In this document: piece by piece, positions 1 to 8,581 of the stretch | Position numbering within the stretch: position 1 is the first letter of the stretch | How the letters are laid out: every line of letters starts with the position of its first letter | NCBI GenBank assembly: GCA_013215815.1 | Contig: JABSQP010000008.1 | Location: 60,279 to 92,860 of the forward strand | Length of the DNA: 32,582 nt | Source: Alphaproteobacteria bacterium | Lineage (GTDB): Bacteria > Pseudomonadota > Alphaproteobacteria > Micavibrionales > Micavibrionaceae | Direction of reading: 5' to 3' | Made by a program: the position numbers and the translations under genes | The notes under the pieces: generated by a model | What the model was told of the DNA's origin: nothing | The model's database searches: none | The model's input: the letters and a program-made list of their open reading frames with translations, nothing else

Positions 1-69
1 GTGAAAACTCTTGATACTCCGGACCCCGCAACAGCGCAGCATGTTGTAGCTGTCTTAAAAGTTAAATAG
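1..69 (+). CDS. 3' end of an unidentified protein gene (partial)
   Basis: Frame 1 is open from the first base to a TAG at 67-69 and encodes the last 22 residues of a protein, ending ATAQHVVAVLKVK. The gene starts outside the window. The tail could be the last helix of a sugar-nucleotide epimerase or glycosyltransferase, which would suit the polysaccharide locus that follows, but 22 residues cannot establish a family. It converges on the sulfotransferase gene whose stop lies at 74-76, leaving only 4 bases between them. The short open frame could also be chance. Confidence 0.35.
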   Translation: MKTLDTPDPATAQHVVAVLKVK

Positions 70-73
70 TCAC

Positions 74-721
74 CTATACGTTGTGGGCTTTACACAAAGC
101 CTCAAAACGTTCTTTTGCCTCATCGTAGATGCTCTGATTATCCAACATGAGGTTTGTTACCTCTTCTAAAATACCGCTTTCATCAAAATTATCACGATAG
201 GTTTTAGGTGCACCTTCGGTTTTGTTTGCATGAAAGTATTCTATCTTCTGTCCAAATACTTTTTCGAATAGACGCAGGCTTCTTTCATATTCCTCTACTA
301 AACCCACATAATCTAATTGAGCGGGCCTATATGTGCCCAAGAACTGGTCGTATCCCTTTTCTAAGTCGCCCTCTCTTATTTCTGTTAATAAGTCCGAAGA
401 AACATCTCTTCGATGCTTCTTTTGTCTATAAAGGAGCAGTGACCCAACCCACTCAACGGGATCTCTGAAAAAGGCCCCTGCAGATTTATTGTTTAGTGGT
501 AGAAATTCATCCAAGGAATAATGGCCATAAACAATTTTCTTTTTTGCGTTTTTAAGGTCAAAGCAAAGATTGTGAACGGTTTTGAATATCCCGGTTTTAG
601 GTGTCACATGATCTTTAAGCGGGTTGTTGTAATAAAGAAGCAAATCATCGCCATATGCCTGTTCAAGCCCTTTTCTAAAGCTTTTTCCGCCGCATTTTGG
701 TATATGAACAAAGAAAATCAT
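74..721 (-). CDS. Sulfotransferase family protein (copy 1 of 6)
   Basis: A 215-residue protein of the sulfotransferase fold, predicted to move sulfate from PAPS to a hydroxyl or amine of a glycan. The 5'-phosphosulfate loop is HIPKCGGKS at residues 6-14, right at the N-terminus, as is typical of the bacterial and Golgi carbohydrate sulfotransferase family with an HIPKTGG-type motif. The 3'-phosphate-binding segment is FRDPVEWVGSLL at about residues 85-96. It is shorter than many family members (250-300 residues) but both PAPS motifs are intact. The gene is monocistronic and read away from the deacetylase gene at 697; the two annotated 5' ends overlap unless the deacetylase uses a later start. 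The acceptor sugar cannot be read from the sequence. Confidence 0.75.
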   Translation of the reverse strand: MIFFVHIPKCGGKSFRKGLEQAYGDDLLLYYNNPLKDHVTPKTGIFKTVHNLCFDLKNAKKKIVYGHYSLDEFLPLNNKSAGAFFRDPVEWVGSLLLYRQKKHRRDVSSDLLTEIREGDLEKGYDQFLGTYRPAQLDYVGLVEEYERSLRLFEKVFGQKIEYFHANKTEGAPKTYRDNFDESGILEEVTNLMLDNQSIYDEAKERFEALCKAHNV

Positions 722-1776
722 GTTTTTCGTTGGAGTGGTTGACTGTTAAACGTTATTACGGACTGTCTAAAAATAAAAAGCAAGAGGCTAAATTGCTCGT
801 AAAACAACAATTAAAGAAGATGTTATGTACATGGGGTGCGCCGTTTTTGCAACGGGCGTCTCTGCCAGTCTTTCTTTTGCACGGAGTTGTGCCTGCCCCT
901 GGTCCCTTATTTCGAAAGCCTTTTGATGGTATGGAGCCTGAAGCCTTTCAGAAACAATTAGAATTTCTTAAAAAGCATTTCGATTTTATTTTCCTATCCG
1001 AAGCGGTAGCCTTAGCAAAAAGTGGTGCCTCACTGGAAGGTAAATGTGCACTGACCTTTGATGATGGCTATGCCTGTTTAGCTGAGTACGCTTTCCCTAT
1101 TCTGGAGGAAATGAACGTTCCGACAACTGTCTTTATTATCAGCGATATTATTGACGATAAGAATTACTTTTGGCGGGACCATACGCGCTACATTCTAAAT
1201 AACAATTTAGTGAGCAATTTTGTTGATTTTGTCGAAACGGAATGTGAGTTGGAAGCAGCGCAACGACCGTCTCAAACGACATTTTATGAATGGTCTAGAG
1301 ATCCTAAAGGGCTATCCAGTCATATTATTCAGAAGCTGCTTGCGGATTACTTTAAGAAACGGGATTTTTCTTTGCCTCTTTCTGATCAGGGCGAATGTAA
1401 GAATCTATATTTAACGCAAGCGCAAATTAGCGCAGCGCCGGCATGTATTGAGTTTGGAAATCATACCGCGTCCCACCCTGTGCTGCCGTCCCTGTCCTTA
1501 GCAGAGCAAGAAAAAGAAATTGCTTCTTGCAAGACCTTCTTGGATGGAATTGAACGTTCGGTTCCTCTGCTCTGTTTACCTTTTGGTCGTTATAAAGAGG
1601 AGACGTTACAGGCAGCAAAGAATGCTGGATATGAAAGCATTGTTTATCATAATCACAAAGGACTAAACGTTGTACCCTCTTTATCTGAAGGTGTGATTGA
1701 TCGCTATACGCTTCCTGCAAAAGAGCAGGATTTATCGTGGATGTTATTAAAGGGTATCGCTCGTATAAATCGTTAG
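697..1776 (+). CDS. Polysaccharide deacetylase (NodB/CE4 family)
   Basis: Carbohydrate esterase family 4 protein, predicted to remove N- or O-acetyl groups from a glycan with a divalent metal. Counting from 697, motif 1 is LTFDDGY near residues 118-124, where the two Asp supply the catalytic base and a metal ligand. Motif 2 is HTASHP near residue 255, giving the two metal-binding His. The motifs are separated by about 130 residues, far more than in a minimal NodB domain, so an insertion (containing FWRDHTRYILNNN) sits between them; similar longer deacetylases occur in capsule clusters. The start is uncertain: ATG 697 overlaps the divergent sulfotransferase, TTG 739 and ATG 820 are in frame, and the conserved domain begins only after about residue 55. 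The stop overlaps the stop of the opposite-strand GT2 gene. Confidence 0.85.
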   Translation: MVYEQRKSCFSLEWLTVKRYYGLSKNKKQEAKLLVKQQLKKMLCTWGAPFLQRASLPVFLLHGVVPAPGPLFRKPFDGMEPEAFQKQLEFLKKHFDFIFLSEAVALAKSGASLEGKCALTFDDGYACLAEYAFPILEEMNVPTTVFIISDIIDDKNYFWRDHTRYILNNNLVSNFVDFVETECELEAAQRPSQTTFYEWSRDPKGLSSHIIQKLLADYFKKRDFSLPLSDQGECKNLYLTQAQISAAPACIEFGNHTASHPVLPSLSLAEQEKEIASCKTFLDGIERSVPLLCLPFGRYKEETLQAAKNAGYESIVYHNHKGLNVVPSLSEGVIDRYTLPAKEQDLSWMLLKGIARINR

Positions 1777-2705
1777 GCTTTTACCTTGCTGCGGATTTTC
1801 TGCTTTAAAACATGCTGTGGTGATAAGATGCACGAGAACAAGATAAATAACTTCGCAATCCATTTAAGCCCTTTATTGGAATAAAATTTAGCGTAAGCAA
1901 TCGCAATGGCTGCGAGGTATAGGTGTTTCTTTGCTAAATAGGCACGATGCTTTTTGCAGATAAGTTTTGCGAATTCTAGAGGTTTTTTACCCGATTTATC
2001 AGTTGTAAGTGTTTTGTGCTGATAAATAAGTGGTTTGGGTACAGAGATGAAGTGAGCGTCTTTCAATGCAGCGCGAACAGCAAGCTCCAATTCCGCAGAG
2101 CGCCTAAAATCTTTATCGAAAAAGCCAACTTGATCAAAAATAGCACGGCGTACCATTAACGTACCGCTGCCCATTTGCCCCATATTGTCGTCTTTTGTTT
2201 GATTGGTGTTCCAAAGGATGAAATCAGCGACACGTTCACCACTAGGCGCAGGGTCTGAGCGCCCTATTCCGTATCCGATGTGATCTATTTCTTCATCGAG
2301 GGTCATCACGTAACGGTCTGAATAACAAAAAACCAGATCTGTGTCATAAGCCTTTTCATATTCAGTGAGCCGTTTCCATTGCTTTTCAACGCGTTCTGGC
2401 ACCGCAACGTCATCATCATCAAAATATACGAGGAATTCGCCTTTAGCGTTTTGAGCGAGTGTATTACGCGCTGTGGCTGTACCTTTGTTTACTTCATGTT
2501 CAACAACACGCACATTTTCATTTTCTGCCGCTAAATTATGCAAAATTTCGACTGAGTTATCGCTCGATCCATCATCAACGATAAGGATTTCTTTATTATC
2601 CCACGTTTGCTTTTGTGCGCTTTCTACAGCCCTTTTAATAGTATCAGCCGCATTAAAGCAGGTGAAAGCGATCGTGATTAGAGGGGCGTTATTCTTATCC
2701 GTCAT
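1773..2705 (-). CDS. Glycosyltransferase family 2 (copy A)
   Basis: A 310-residue GT-A fold glycosyltransferase that transfers a sugar from a nucleotide donor to a growing glycan at the cytoplasmic side of the membrane. The N-terminal pattern is ITIAFTCFNAADTI, followed by the nucleotide-binding IVDDGSSD near residues 42-49 and the metal-binding VYFDDDD at 93-99. It is a paralog of the two GT2 genes at 12778-14683, sharing the early FNAA..I motif and the central FDKDFRR segment. The position holding the acidic ED(M/T)D motif in the other two reads AELE here, a possible change of the catalytic base region. No clear transmembrane segment is present, apart from a hydrophobic stretch near the C-terminus that may associate with the membrane. 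Its 3' end overlaps the deacetylase by 4 bases. Donor and acceptor are unknown. Confidence 0.87.
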   Translation of the reverse strand: MTDKNNAPLITIAFTCFNAADTIKRAVESAQKQTWDNKEILIVDDGSSDNSVEILHNLAAENENVRVVEHEVNKGTATARNTLAQNAKGEFLVYFDDDDVAVPERVEKQWKRLTEYEKAYDTDLVFCYSDRYVMTLDEEIDHIGYGIGRSDPAPSGERVADFILWNTNQTKDDNMGQMGSGTLMVRRAIFDQVGFFDKDFRRSAELELAVRAALKDAHFISVPKPLIYQHKTLTTDKSGKKPLEFAKLICKKHRAYLAKKHLYLAAIAIAYAKFYSNKGLKWIAKLFILFSCILSPQHVLKQKIRSKVKA

Positions 2706-2789
2706 ATTTTTATCTGGCTTGTCGTACTAAAAATGAGGTATAGAAGGCTTGATTTATTCTCCGTTTTGCCAGTATTTTCAAGGCCAAAC

Positions 2790-2805
2790 AAGGATTAAAA
2801 TCCTT
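2790..2805. promoter_or_regulatory. Inverted repeat upstream of the nucleotide-sugar dehydrogenase
   Basis: AAGGATTAAAATCCTT has two perfect 7-base arms around a 2-base centre. It lies in the 126-base divergent gap between the GT2 gene (start 2705, minus) and the dehydrogenase (start 2832, plus), 26 bases before the latter's ATG. There is no following T-run, so it is not an intrinsic terminator. A dimeric repressor operator is the simplest reading, but this is inference. I see no convincing -35/-10 pair beside it. Confidence 0.35.
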
Positions 2806-2831
2806 TATTGAGCGAGCAAGTATTAAAACTT

Positions 2832-4163
2832 ATGTCATTTTTTGAAGATTTACAGAAAAAAATTAGTGATAAATCCGTAACGGTGGCCGTTATTGGTCTA
2901 GGTTATGTTGGTCTGCCTTTGGTCCATAGTATGTGTAAAAAAGGTCTGCGTGTTTATGGAATAGACGTTGATCAGAAGAAAATAGATCAGCTTCTGGCTG
3001 GCCAGAGTTACATTGGTGCGGTTGAGAGTTCAGATATTGAAACGTATTGTTCAAAAGACTTGTTCAAACCAACGACTGATTTTTCATGTTTGAAAGACGC
3101 TGATTTTATCATTATCTGCGTACCGACACCGCTTGATAAAAACTTTGCGCCGGATTTAAGTTATGTTGAAGGCACGGCCAAATCCATCAGCCAGCATTTA
3201 AGAAAAGGTCATGTCGTTATTCTGGAATCAACAACCTACCCCGGCACGATGAATGAAGTTGTGGCGCCTATCTTAAATAAGAGCGGTTTAGAACTTGGTC
3301 AGGATTACTTTATGGCCTATTCACCCGAGCGTGAAAACCCGGGCAGTGAAACACATAGTACGGCAACTATTCCGAAGGTTATTGGCGCTGATACTAAAGA
3401 AGCCTTAACGGTATCCCAGCAGTTTTATTCCATTTTCATCGATGAAGTTGTTCCTGTTGGATCCATAGCCGTTGCTGAAGCGTCTAAGATCATGGAAAAC
3501 ACATACAGATCTGTGAACATTGCTCTGGTGAATGAATTGAAAGTTATCTTTGACCGTATGGGTATTGATATTTGGGAAGTCATTGAGGCAGCAAAGACAA
3601 AACCATTTGGTTTCACGCCTTTTTATCCCGGGCCTGGCCTAGGTGGTCACTGTATCCCTATTGATCCGTTCTATCTGTCTTGGAAGGCCAAAGAATACGG
3701 CAAAGTGACGCGTTTTATTGAGCTTGCTGGTGAAATTAACACCAACATGCCGGATTACGTTGTTGATAAGACGGTCAATGCGCTGAACGATGTAAAAGGC
3801 TTAGCTGTTAAGGGAGCTAAAATCCTTGTTTTAGGGATAGCGTATAAGAAAAACGTTGCCGACCAACGTGAAACTCCTGCCTTTCCTATTATGGATGCGC
3901 TGCAAGCACGCGGCGCGAATGTAGATTTTTATGATCCACTCATTGAAAGTGTTGGAGAAAATAGAAATCACCCGGATCTGGCGGGCAAAAAATCTATCGC
4001 GTGGGACGTTGAAAACGTCAAAGGATATGATGCCATCGTTTTGGTTACAGATCATGACGAGGTTGACTACGAAGCGCTCGTGCAATCCGATTGCTTGATC
4101 ATCGACACGAGAAACAAGCTTTCATCATTTAAGAACCCAAAGGCAAGCATTTTACAGGCTTAA
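2832..4163 (+). CDS. WbpA-like nucleotide-sugar 6-dehydrogenase (UDP-Glc/UDP-HexNAc class)
   Basis: NAD-dependent UDP-glucose/GDP-mannose dehydrogenase family enzyme, oxidising C6 of a nucleotide sugar to the uronic acid in two steps. The Rossmann motif is VIGLGYVGLP near residues 20-29, and the catalytic Cys lies in GGHCIPIDPF near residue 273. PTPLDKNFAPDLSYV and SPERENPGS are the versions typical of WbpA/TviB enzymes that act on UDP-GlcNAc or related sugars rather than plain UDP-glucose, so the product is likely an N-acetylhexosaminuronate. ATG 2832 is preferred over an upstream in-frame TTG at 2808, because the protein then begins MSFFEDLQKKI just before the Rossmann strand. The length (443 residues) is normal. 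The sulfotransferase at 4166 follows after 2 bases, so the two are probably cotranscribed. An acidic sugar fits a charged surface polymer. Confidence 0.88.
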   Translation: MSFFEDLQKKISDKSVTVAVIGLGYVGLPLVHSMCKKGLRVYGIDVDQKKIDQLLAGQSYIGAVESSDIETYCSKDLFKPTTDFSCLKDADFIIICVPTPLDKNFAPDLSYVEGTAKSISQHLRKGHVVILESTTYPGTMNEVVAPILNKSGLELGQDYFMAYSPERENPGSETHSTATIPKVIGADTKEALTVSQQFYSIFIDEVVPVGSIAVAEASKIMENTYRSVNIALVNELKVIFDRMGIDIWEVIEAAKTKPFGFTPFYPGPGLGGHCIPIDPFYLSWKAKEYGKVTRFIELAGEINTNMPDYVVDKTVNALNDVKGLAVKGAKILVLGIAYKKNVADQRETPAFPIMDALQARGANVDFYDPLIESVGENRNHPDLAGKKSIAWDVENVKGYDAIVLVTDHDEVDYEALVQSDCLIIDTRNKLSSFKNPKASILQA

Positions 4164-4165
4164 TA

Positions 4166-4996
4166 ATGATACAGCCCACAAAAAAGGTTATTTACGATAG
4201 TATCTGGTTCGTTTTACAGCGACTGATACTCGCCTTTTATATGGTGCTTAATCAGATATCTGACAAGCAGCTTCCCTTAAATAAACCGCCTGTCTTTATT
4301 GTTGGATGCGGGAATTCTGGTACCACTCTTGTTCTTGGTCTTATTGGTCGTCACCCCTCTTTTAATTTTGTTTCATGCGAATCCGAAATTTTTTGGCCGA
4401 AGCAGAAATTTCAGGATATTCGGTCCTTTTTTAAAAAATTAGATGCAGATAAACCTGATTTAAGAATTGTCGAAAAAACCCCTCGCCATGTTAGATACAT
4501 GGGGCGTGTCTTTCGCATTTTTCCAGATGCCAAGATCATTGCCATGGTGCGTGACGGGCGTGATGTTGTTTGCTCGATGAAAAAGAGACAAGTTCCGATT
4601 GAAAAGTCAGTCAATCGCTGGTTGGTAGACTGTGCGCATATTGAAAAATATAAAAGTAATCCGTCTGTCTATCTTCTGAAATATGAAGATTTAGTCACGG
4701 ACACAGCAAAAACATTGGAAGGTGTATTTACATTCTTTGATGAAGATCCTTGTCTGGATGAGGTTCTTTCTAATGAACAAAAGATTGAATGGGGTTTTGC
4801 TGCGGGTAATAGTATTGATAACAATATACAGGGGGAAAAAGAACGTCGCATAAAGCACAATTCTCGTCGCAATGAGCAAATTAACAAAGGCCTATATAAT
4901 GATAGTCGAAAATGGACACGAGAAATGAAGCAAAACGAACTCGACTTTGTCTTGCCTTTGTTAAAGGAAAAACTTCAATATTGGGGTTATGAGTAG
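4166..4996 (+). CDS. Sulfotransferase family protein (copy 2 of 6)
   Basis: A 276-residue sulfotransferase-fold protein. The phosphosulfate loop is IVGCGNSGTT near residues 45-54, and the 3'-phosphate site is MVRDGRDVVCSM near 127-138. EKTPRHV at about 103-109 is the conserved segment of the Sulfotransfer_3-like class. A hydrophobic stretch at about residues 13-30 may anchor the protein to the inner membrane. It is translated 2 bases after the dehydrogenase stop, so sulfation and uronic-acid supply appear coexpressed. Its stop lies 5 bases from that of the convergent sulfotransferase at 5002. The acceptor is unknown. Confidence 0.83.
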   Translation: MIQPTKKVIYDSIWFVLQRLILAFYMVLNQISDKQLPLNKPPVFIVGCGNSGTTLVLGLIGRHPSFNFVSCESEIFWPKQKFQDIRSFFKKLDADKPDLRIVEKTPRHVRYMGRVFRIFPDAKIIAMVRDGRDVVCSMKKRQVPIEKSVNRWLVDCAHIEKYKSNPSVYLLKYEDLVTDTAKTLEGVFTFFDEDPCLDEVLSNEQKIEWGFAAGNSIDNNIQGEKERRIKHNSRRNEQINKGLYNDSRKWTREMKQNELDFVLPLLKEKLQYWGYE

Positions 4997-5001
4997 ACTT
5001 A

Positions 5002-5838
5002 TTAACGGTAACGCTTGCGCCATTCCGATAGATCAATATCAAGCAGCTTTTCGAGACGCTGTGTTTCTGGTTCAAAAATTTCAAGCAAACGCTCTTTAGT
5101 TTCAGGGGAAACATCATCTAGTGTTTCTATGTAATCCTGCGGGATGACACGTAAGTTTTGTAAAACTTTGGTTATTGCGTGATAGGCACCTATTAAACGG
5201 AATTTTTGGAACAACCTGTATCGTGCCTGCTGCGCTTTTGATTTTCGCGCTTTTGCCGCGTTCACCTTTTTATCTAGCGCGGATGGTTTGAAATGAGGAT
5301 CAACACCCATAAATTCAAGTGTCTTTTCTAGAAAATCTTCTGGATTGTCTTGTAACTCAGAAAAATGCTGAACATAAACTTTCTCTTTTGGAAAATATTC
5401 CATGAAGCGTTCTATGTGGCGAGCATAAAAGCCTGTTTCAACCCAACTGGCATAGAGATCATAATTTTTGAACATTTGTTCAAATGGTACATCAAAATCT
5501 GCTTTCTTTTTGTTATGCCAGTAATGTGAGAAGGCACGGGCAATAGGCTCTCTGAGGCAGAGAATAATTTTAGCGCTTGGGTTATAGTCATAAATACGTT
5601 TAGCCGCCAATGGGCTGCGTATATAACTTTGTGTCATATCAATGAGGAGTTGTTCGTTCTGTGCATCCGGAAAATGATTATTTAACCCTTCTTTTTTTCC
5701 TTTTGAAAAGAACATATCGAAAAAGCAGACGTTATCACTCCGTGCCGTGACTATATCCGGATGTTCTCTAAAACAATGATATAGCCACGTTGTAGCTGAT
5801 TTTTGTGGGCCAATATGAAAAATATCTATTTTCTGCAT
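5002..5838 (-). CDS. Sulfotransferase family protein (copy 3 of 6)
   Basis: Sulfotransferase-fold protein of 278 residues if ATG 5838 is used. The phosphosulfate loop is HIGPQKSATTW at residues 8-18 and the 3'-phosphate region is CLREPIARAFSHYW near 94-107, a combination seen in heparan-sulfate-type (NDST/HS3ST-like) enzymes and their bacterial relatives. An in-frame GTG at 5866-5868 would add 10 residues and has a GGAATAG-like sequence just upstream; the ATG is preferred because the core fold begins immediately after it, but this is not certain. The C-terminal half is rich in Lys and Arg (KKVNAAKARKSKAQQARYR), perhaps for an acidic acceptor. It is divergent from the sulfotransferase at 5960, with about 120 bases between them. 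Confidence 0.82.
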   Translation of the reverse strand: MQKIDIFHIGPQKSATTWLYHCFREHPDIVTARSDNVCFFDMFFSKGKKEGLNNHFPDAQNEQLLIDMTQSYIRSPLAAKRIYDYNPSAKIILCLREPIARAFSHYWHNKKKADFDVPFEQMFKNYDLYASWVETGFYARHIERFMEYFPKEKVYVQHFSELQDNPEDFLEKTLEFMGVDPHFKPSALDKKVNAAKARKSKAQQARYRLFQKFRLIGAYHAITKVLQNLRVIPQDYIETLDDVSPETKERLLEIFEPETQRLEKLLDIDLSEWRKRYR

Positions 5839-5959
5839 GTTGTTTATTTTGTCTTCTTTATGGAACACCTATTCCAATTTCTTTGTCTGTGCTGTAAAAG
5901 GTATTAATATTCTTTAGTTACAAATACATAAATGTCGCACGGGCGCAAAATGTTTTTCT

Positions 5960-6868
5960 ATGGTACAGGCTCTAAAATCAACATTAAAAAGCTGGTTATT
6001 TAATAACGAAAGCCCCCTTACCCCTAAAATTCCAGAAACAACGAAGCGTTTTTTTGTAACTGGCGCGTCACGATCTGGCACAACTTATCTGCACGCTCTT
6101 TTAGGAAACCACCCAGATATCTTTATGCCTAAAGATAAGGAACTGCATTATTTCGACAAAGATAGCCGTTATGATTCAGGTTTGATGGGATATAATGCTC
6201 TTTTTAATGGGTATGGGCGGCAAGAGTATATTGGTGAAATTACTCCTTTTTACATGTATGCGGACATGGTTTATCAAAAAGATAAACGCTTTCCTCAATA
6301 TGTGCCTGGAGAGAGCTCTATAAAAAGAATTCATAAACATTTTCCCGATAGTAAAATCATCATCACATTACGTGATCCTTTTGAGCGTCTTTTATCAATC
6401 TATAAAAAGAATGTTCTACAAGGAAAATACTGTTTTTCTTTGTCAGAGACCCTGCAAAGTGAATTGGAGCTTGGTCCCAGTAAGGCATTTCCAAAGCTGT
6501 TGTATTTAAATCGATACGACATTCATTTGGAAAATATCTATAAGTACTTTTCTAAAGATCAAGTCTGTATTCTGTTTTTTGAAGAATGGGTGCAGCAACC
6601 ATTGGAAACTCTCAATAAAATAGTAAGTTTTTTGGAGCTTCCTCCCTATTCCGGGCAACTTGATATCCCCGAATATTTTGTTAATGCGGGTACAAAATAC
6701 GAAAAGAAAGATGATCAAGAGATTGTACAGCCTGATATAAATGTAGATGATAAGCTCTATAACGAAGCGATGGCATATTTGGAGCCTGCTTATCAATGTG
6801 TAGAAAACCTAATGTCCGATCAGTCGCTTTGGAAGTACGGCCACTTTAACGCTTTGGGCAGAAAATAA
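5960..6868 (+). CDS. Sulfotransferase family protein (copy 4 of 6)
   Basis: A 302-residue sulfotransferase-fold protein, first gene of a three-gene plus-strand operon (sulfotransferase, ABC transporter, sulfotransferase). The phosphosulfate loop is FFVTGASRSGTTYLH near residues 31-45. KELHYFDKD follows at about 60-68, a position where heparan-type sulfotransferases have K-E-x-x-F/Y-F. The 3'-phosphate site is TLRDPFERLLSIY near 136-148. It has a full-length single domain without a signal peptide. It ends 6 bases before the ABC transporter start. An AT-rich divergent promoter region lies upstream, but no clear consensus is visible in it. Confidence 0.83.
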   Translation: MVQALKSTLKSWLFNNESPLTPKIPETTKRFFVTGASRSGTTYLHALLGNHPDIFMPKDKELHYFDKDSRYDSGLMGYNALFNGYGRQEYIGEITPFYMYADMVYQKDKRFPQYVPGESSIKRIHKHFPDSKIIITLRDPFERLLSIYKKNVLQGKYCFSLSETLQSELELGPSKAFPKLLYLNRYDIHLENIYKYFSKDQVCILFFEEWVQQPLETLNKIVSFLELPPYSGQLDIPEYFVNAGTKYEKKDDQEIVQPDINVDDKLYNEAMAYLEPAYQCVENLMSDQSLWKYGHFNALGRK

Positions 6869-6874
6869 AGAGAT

Positions 6875-8578
6875 ATGGCGCAACAACAAAATTTAAAGAA
6901 TATGGCTGCGGAGCTTTTATTGAGCCACCCAAAGCGCACGATCATCGTGTTGTTGTCTCTTTTAATTGCCGCCATGCTTGAAGGTATTGGTGTCGCGGCC
7001 CTCATACCCGTTATCGGAAGTTTTTTAGGAGAGAGTTCTAAAAGTGGCAAACTGGGAGAGCTCTTAACCAGCTTATTTGATTTTTTTCACATTCCGTCGA
7101 ACACGAGCACTATTCTATTCGCAGTCTTTGCACTCATTCTCTGCAAAGCCGTTTTTACAATGATTGCGATGAGGAATGTCGGTTATGCCTCTGCCTATAC
7201 GGCAACACTGATGCGTATGCGTTATGCGCGGGCCCTTATGGGTATGAAATGGGGCGTATTTCAAAGCATCGCTGTTGGTAAGATCACCAATGCGATTGGA
7301 ACGGAAGCAACACGCGCCGCTAGAGGGTATATTAGCCTTTGCCGTATTTTTGCTGAAGCGGCCATCATACTTGTCTATTTAGTGATGGTGTTTCTTATTT
7401 CATGGCAAATGGCCGCGCTCGCCGTTTTTGTAAGTTTGCTCATGTTTGTCGTTCTTGGTGGGCTTGTTCGTATGGTTAAAAAAGCAGGCCACTCACAAAC
7501 ACGCCATATGGCGGATTTGTCACACCTCATATCAGACTTTATGAGTTCGGTGAAAATGATTAAGGCGACAGCGCAAGAGCGCCACTTCACAAAAATTTTA
7601 AAAAAAGAAGCAAAGAACGTTCAGCTATCTCGTCAAAAAATTGTATTTGGCAATCAGGCCTTGATCGCTCTGCGTGAGCCTATCGCTGTTGGTGTTCTCA
7701 TTGGCGGGATTTGTTTGTTGAGCAGTTATTCCGACTTATCGACCGCCGGCAATATTGCTTTCTCTTTGATGTTTTTCCGTATCATTCAAAAAATAACGAA
7801 TTTACAGGTTCTCTACCAAAGCCTAATGATGAACGAGAGTGCTTTTTGGGCGTTGCATAATGCAACATTGGAGGCTGAAAAAGAACCCGAAATCTGGGAA
7901 GGAACGGCTGAGCCAGAACTAAAGAAACAAATAGAGTTTAACGACATACATTTTTCTCATCAAAAAAATGAGGAATCCGATAAGACCTTAATATTGAATG
8001 GCGTGAGTTCTTCTTTTGCGGCAAAGAAATTTCACGCGATTATCGGCCCTTCTGGTTCGGGTAAAACCACTCTCGTGGATCTTCTCTTGGGATTTTATAA
8101 ACCCGATAGTGGTGAGGTGATTATCGATGGGAAGCCTCTATCAGAACTCAATATGGATCAATGGCGCCACATGGTGGGCTATGTGCCTCAGGAAGCACCA
8201 ATGCTTCATGATACTATTCGTAATAACATTACAATGGGCGATGAGGATATTCACGAGGATCGTATTGTTGAAGCATTAGATAAGGCGGGTGCTCTGGCTT
8301 TTGTCATGGATACGCCGGATGGATTGGATGAGGTTGTCGGTGAACGAGGACTTCGTTTTTCAGGAGGGCAAAGGCAACGCCTCGCAATAGCAAGAGCTTT
8401 GGTAAAGAACCCAGCCCTACTGATTTTGGATGAAGCCACGAGCGCCCTAGATACTGAAACGGAAGATAGTATTTTGCAAATGGTACAAAAATTAAGTAAA
8501 GACATGACCGTTATAGCGATCAGCCACAACGAAACTATCAAAAATTACGTCGATAACGTTTTTTCTATCAAAAACTAA
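6875..8578 (+). CDS. ABC transporter, fused permease and ATPase (MsbA/PglK-type half-transporter)
   Basis: A 567-residue half-transporter expected to work as a homodimer in the inner membrane. The first 300 or so residues form a type IV exporter membrane domain with several hydrophobic helices, starting with TIIVLLSLLIAAML. The ATPase domain follows: Walker A GPSGSGKTT near residue 390, signature FSGGQRQRLA near 494, Walker B LLILDEATSALD near 514 with the D-loop, and the switch histidine in AISHNE near 549. The family flips lipids, lipid-linked glycans or peptides. Lying between two sulfotransferase genes with gaps of 6 and 3 bases, it is most simply a flippase for the lipid-linked glycan of this locus; that substrate is inference. 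Confidence 0.9.
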   Translation: MAQQQNLKNMAAELLLSHPKRTIIVLLSLLIAAMLEGIGVAALIPVIGSFLGESSKSGKLGELLTSLFDFFHIPSNTSTILFAVFALILCKAVFTMIAMRNVGYASAYTATLMRMRYARALMGMKWGVFQSIAVGKITNAIGTEATRAARGYISLCRIFAEAAIILVYLVMVFLISWQMAALAVFVSLLMFVVLGGLVRMVKKAGHSQTRHMADLSHLISDFMSSVKMIKATAQERHFTKILKKEAKNVQLSRQKIVFGNQALIALREPIAVGVLIGGICLLSSYSDLSTAGNIAFSLMFFRIIQKITNLQVLYQSLMMNESAFWALHNATLEAEKEPEIWEGTAEPELKKQIEFNDIHFSHQKNEESDKTLILNGVSSSFAAKKFHAIIGPSGSGKTTLVDLLLGFYKPDSGEVIIDGKPLSELNMDQWRHMVGYVPQEAPMLHDTIRNNITMGDEDIHEDRIVEALDKAGALAFVMDTPDGLDEVVGERGLRFSGGQRQRLAIARALVKNPALLILDEATSALDTETEDSILQMVQKLSKDMTVIAISHNETIKNYVDNVFSIKN

Positions 8579-8581
8579 AAA

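Noticed and set aside
208-468. An 86-residue plus-strand open frame opposite the first sulfotransferase
   Set aside because: It is entirely antisense to a gene with clear PAPS-binding motifs and has no domain or ribosome binding site of its own.
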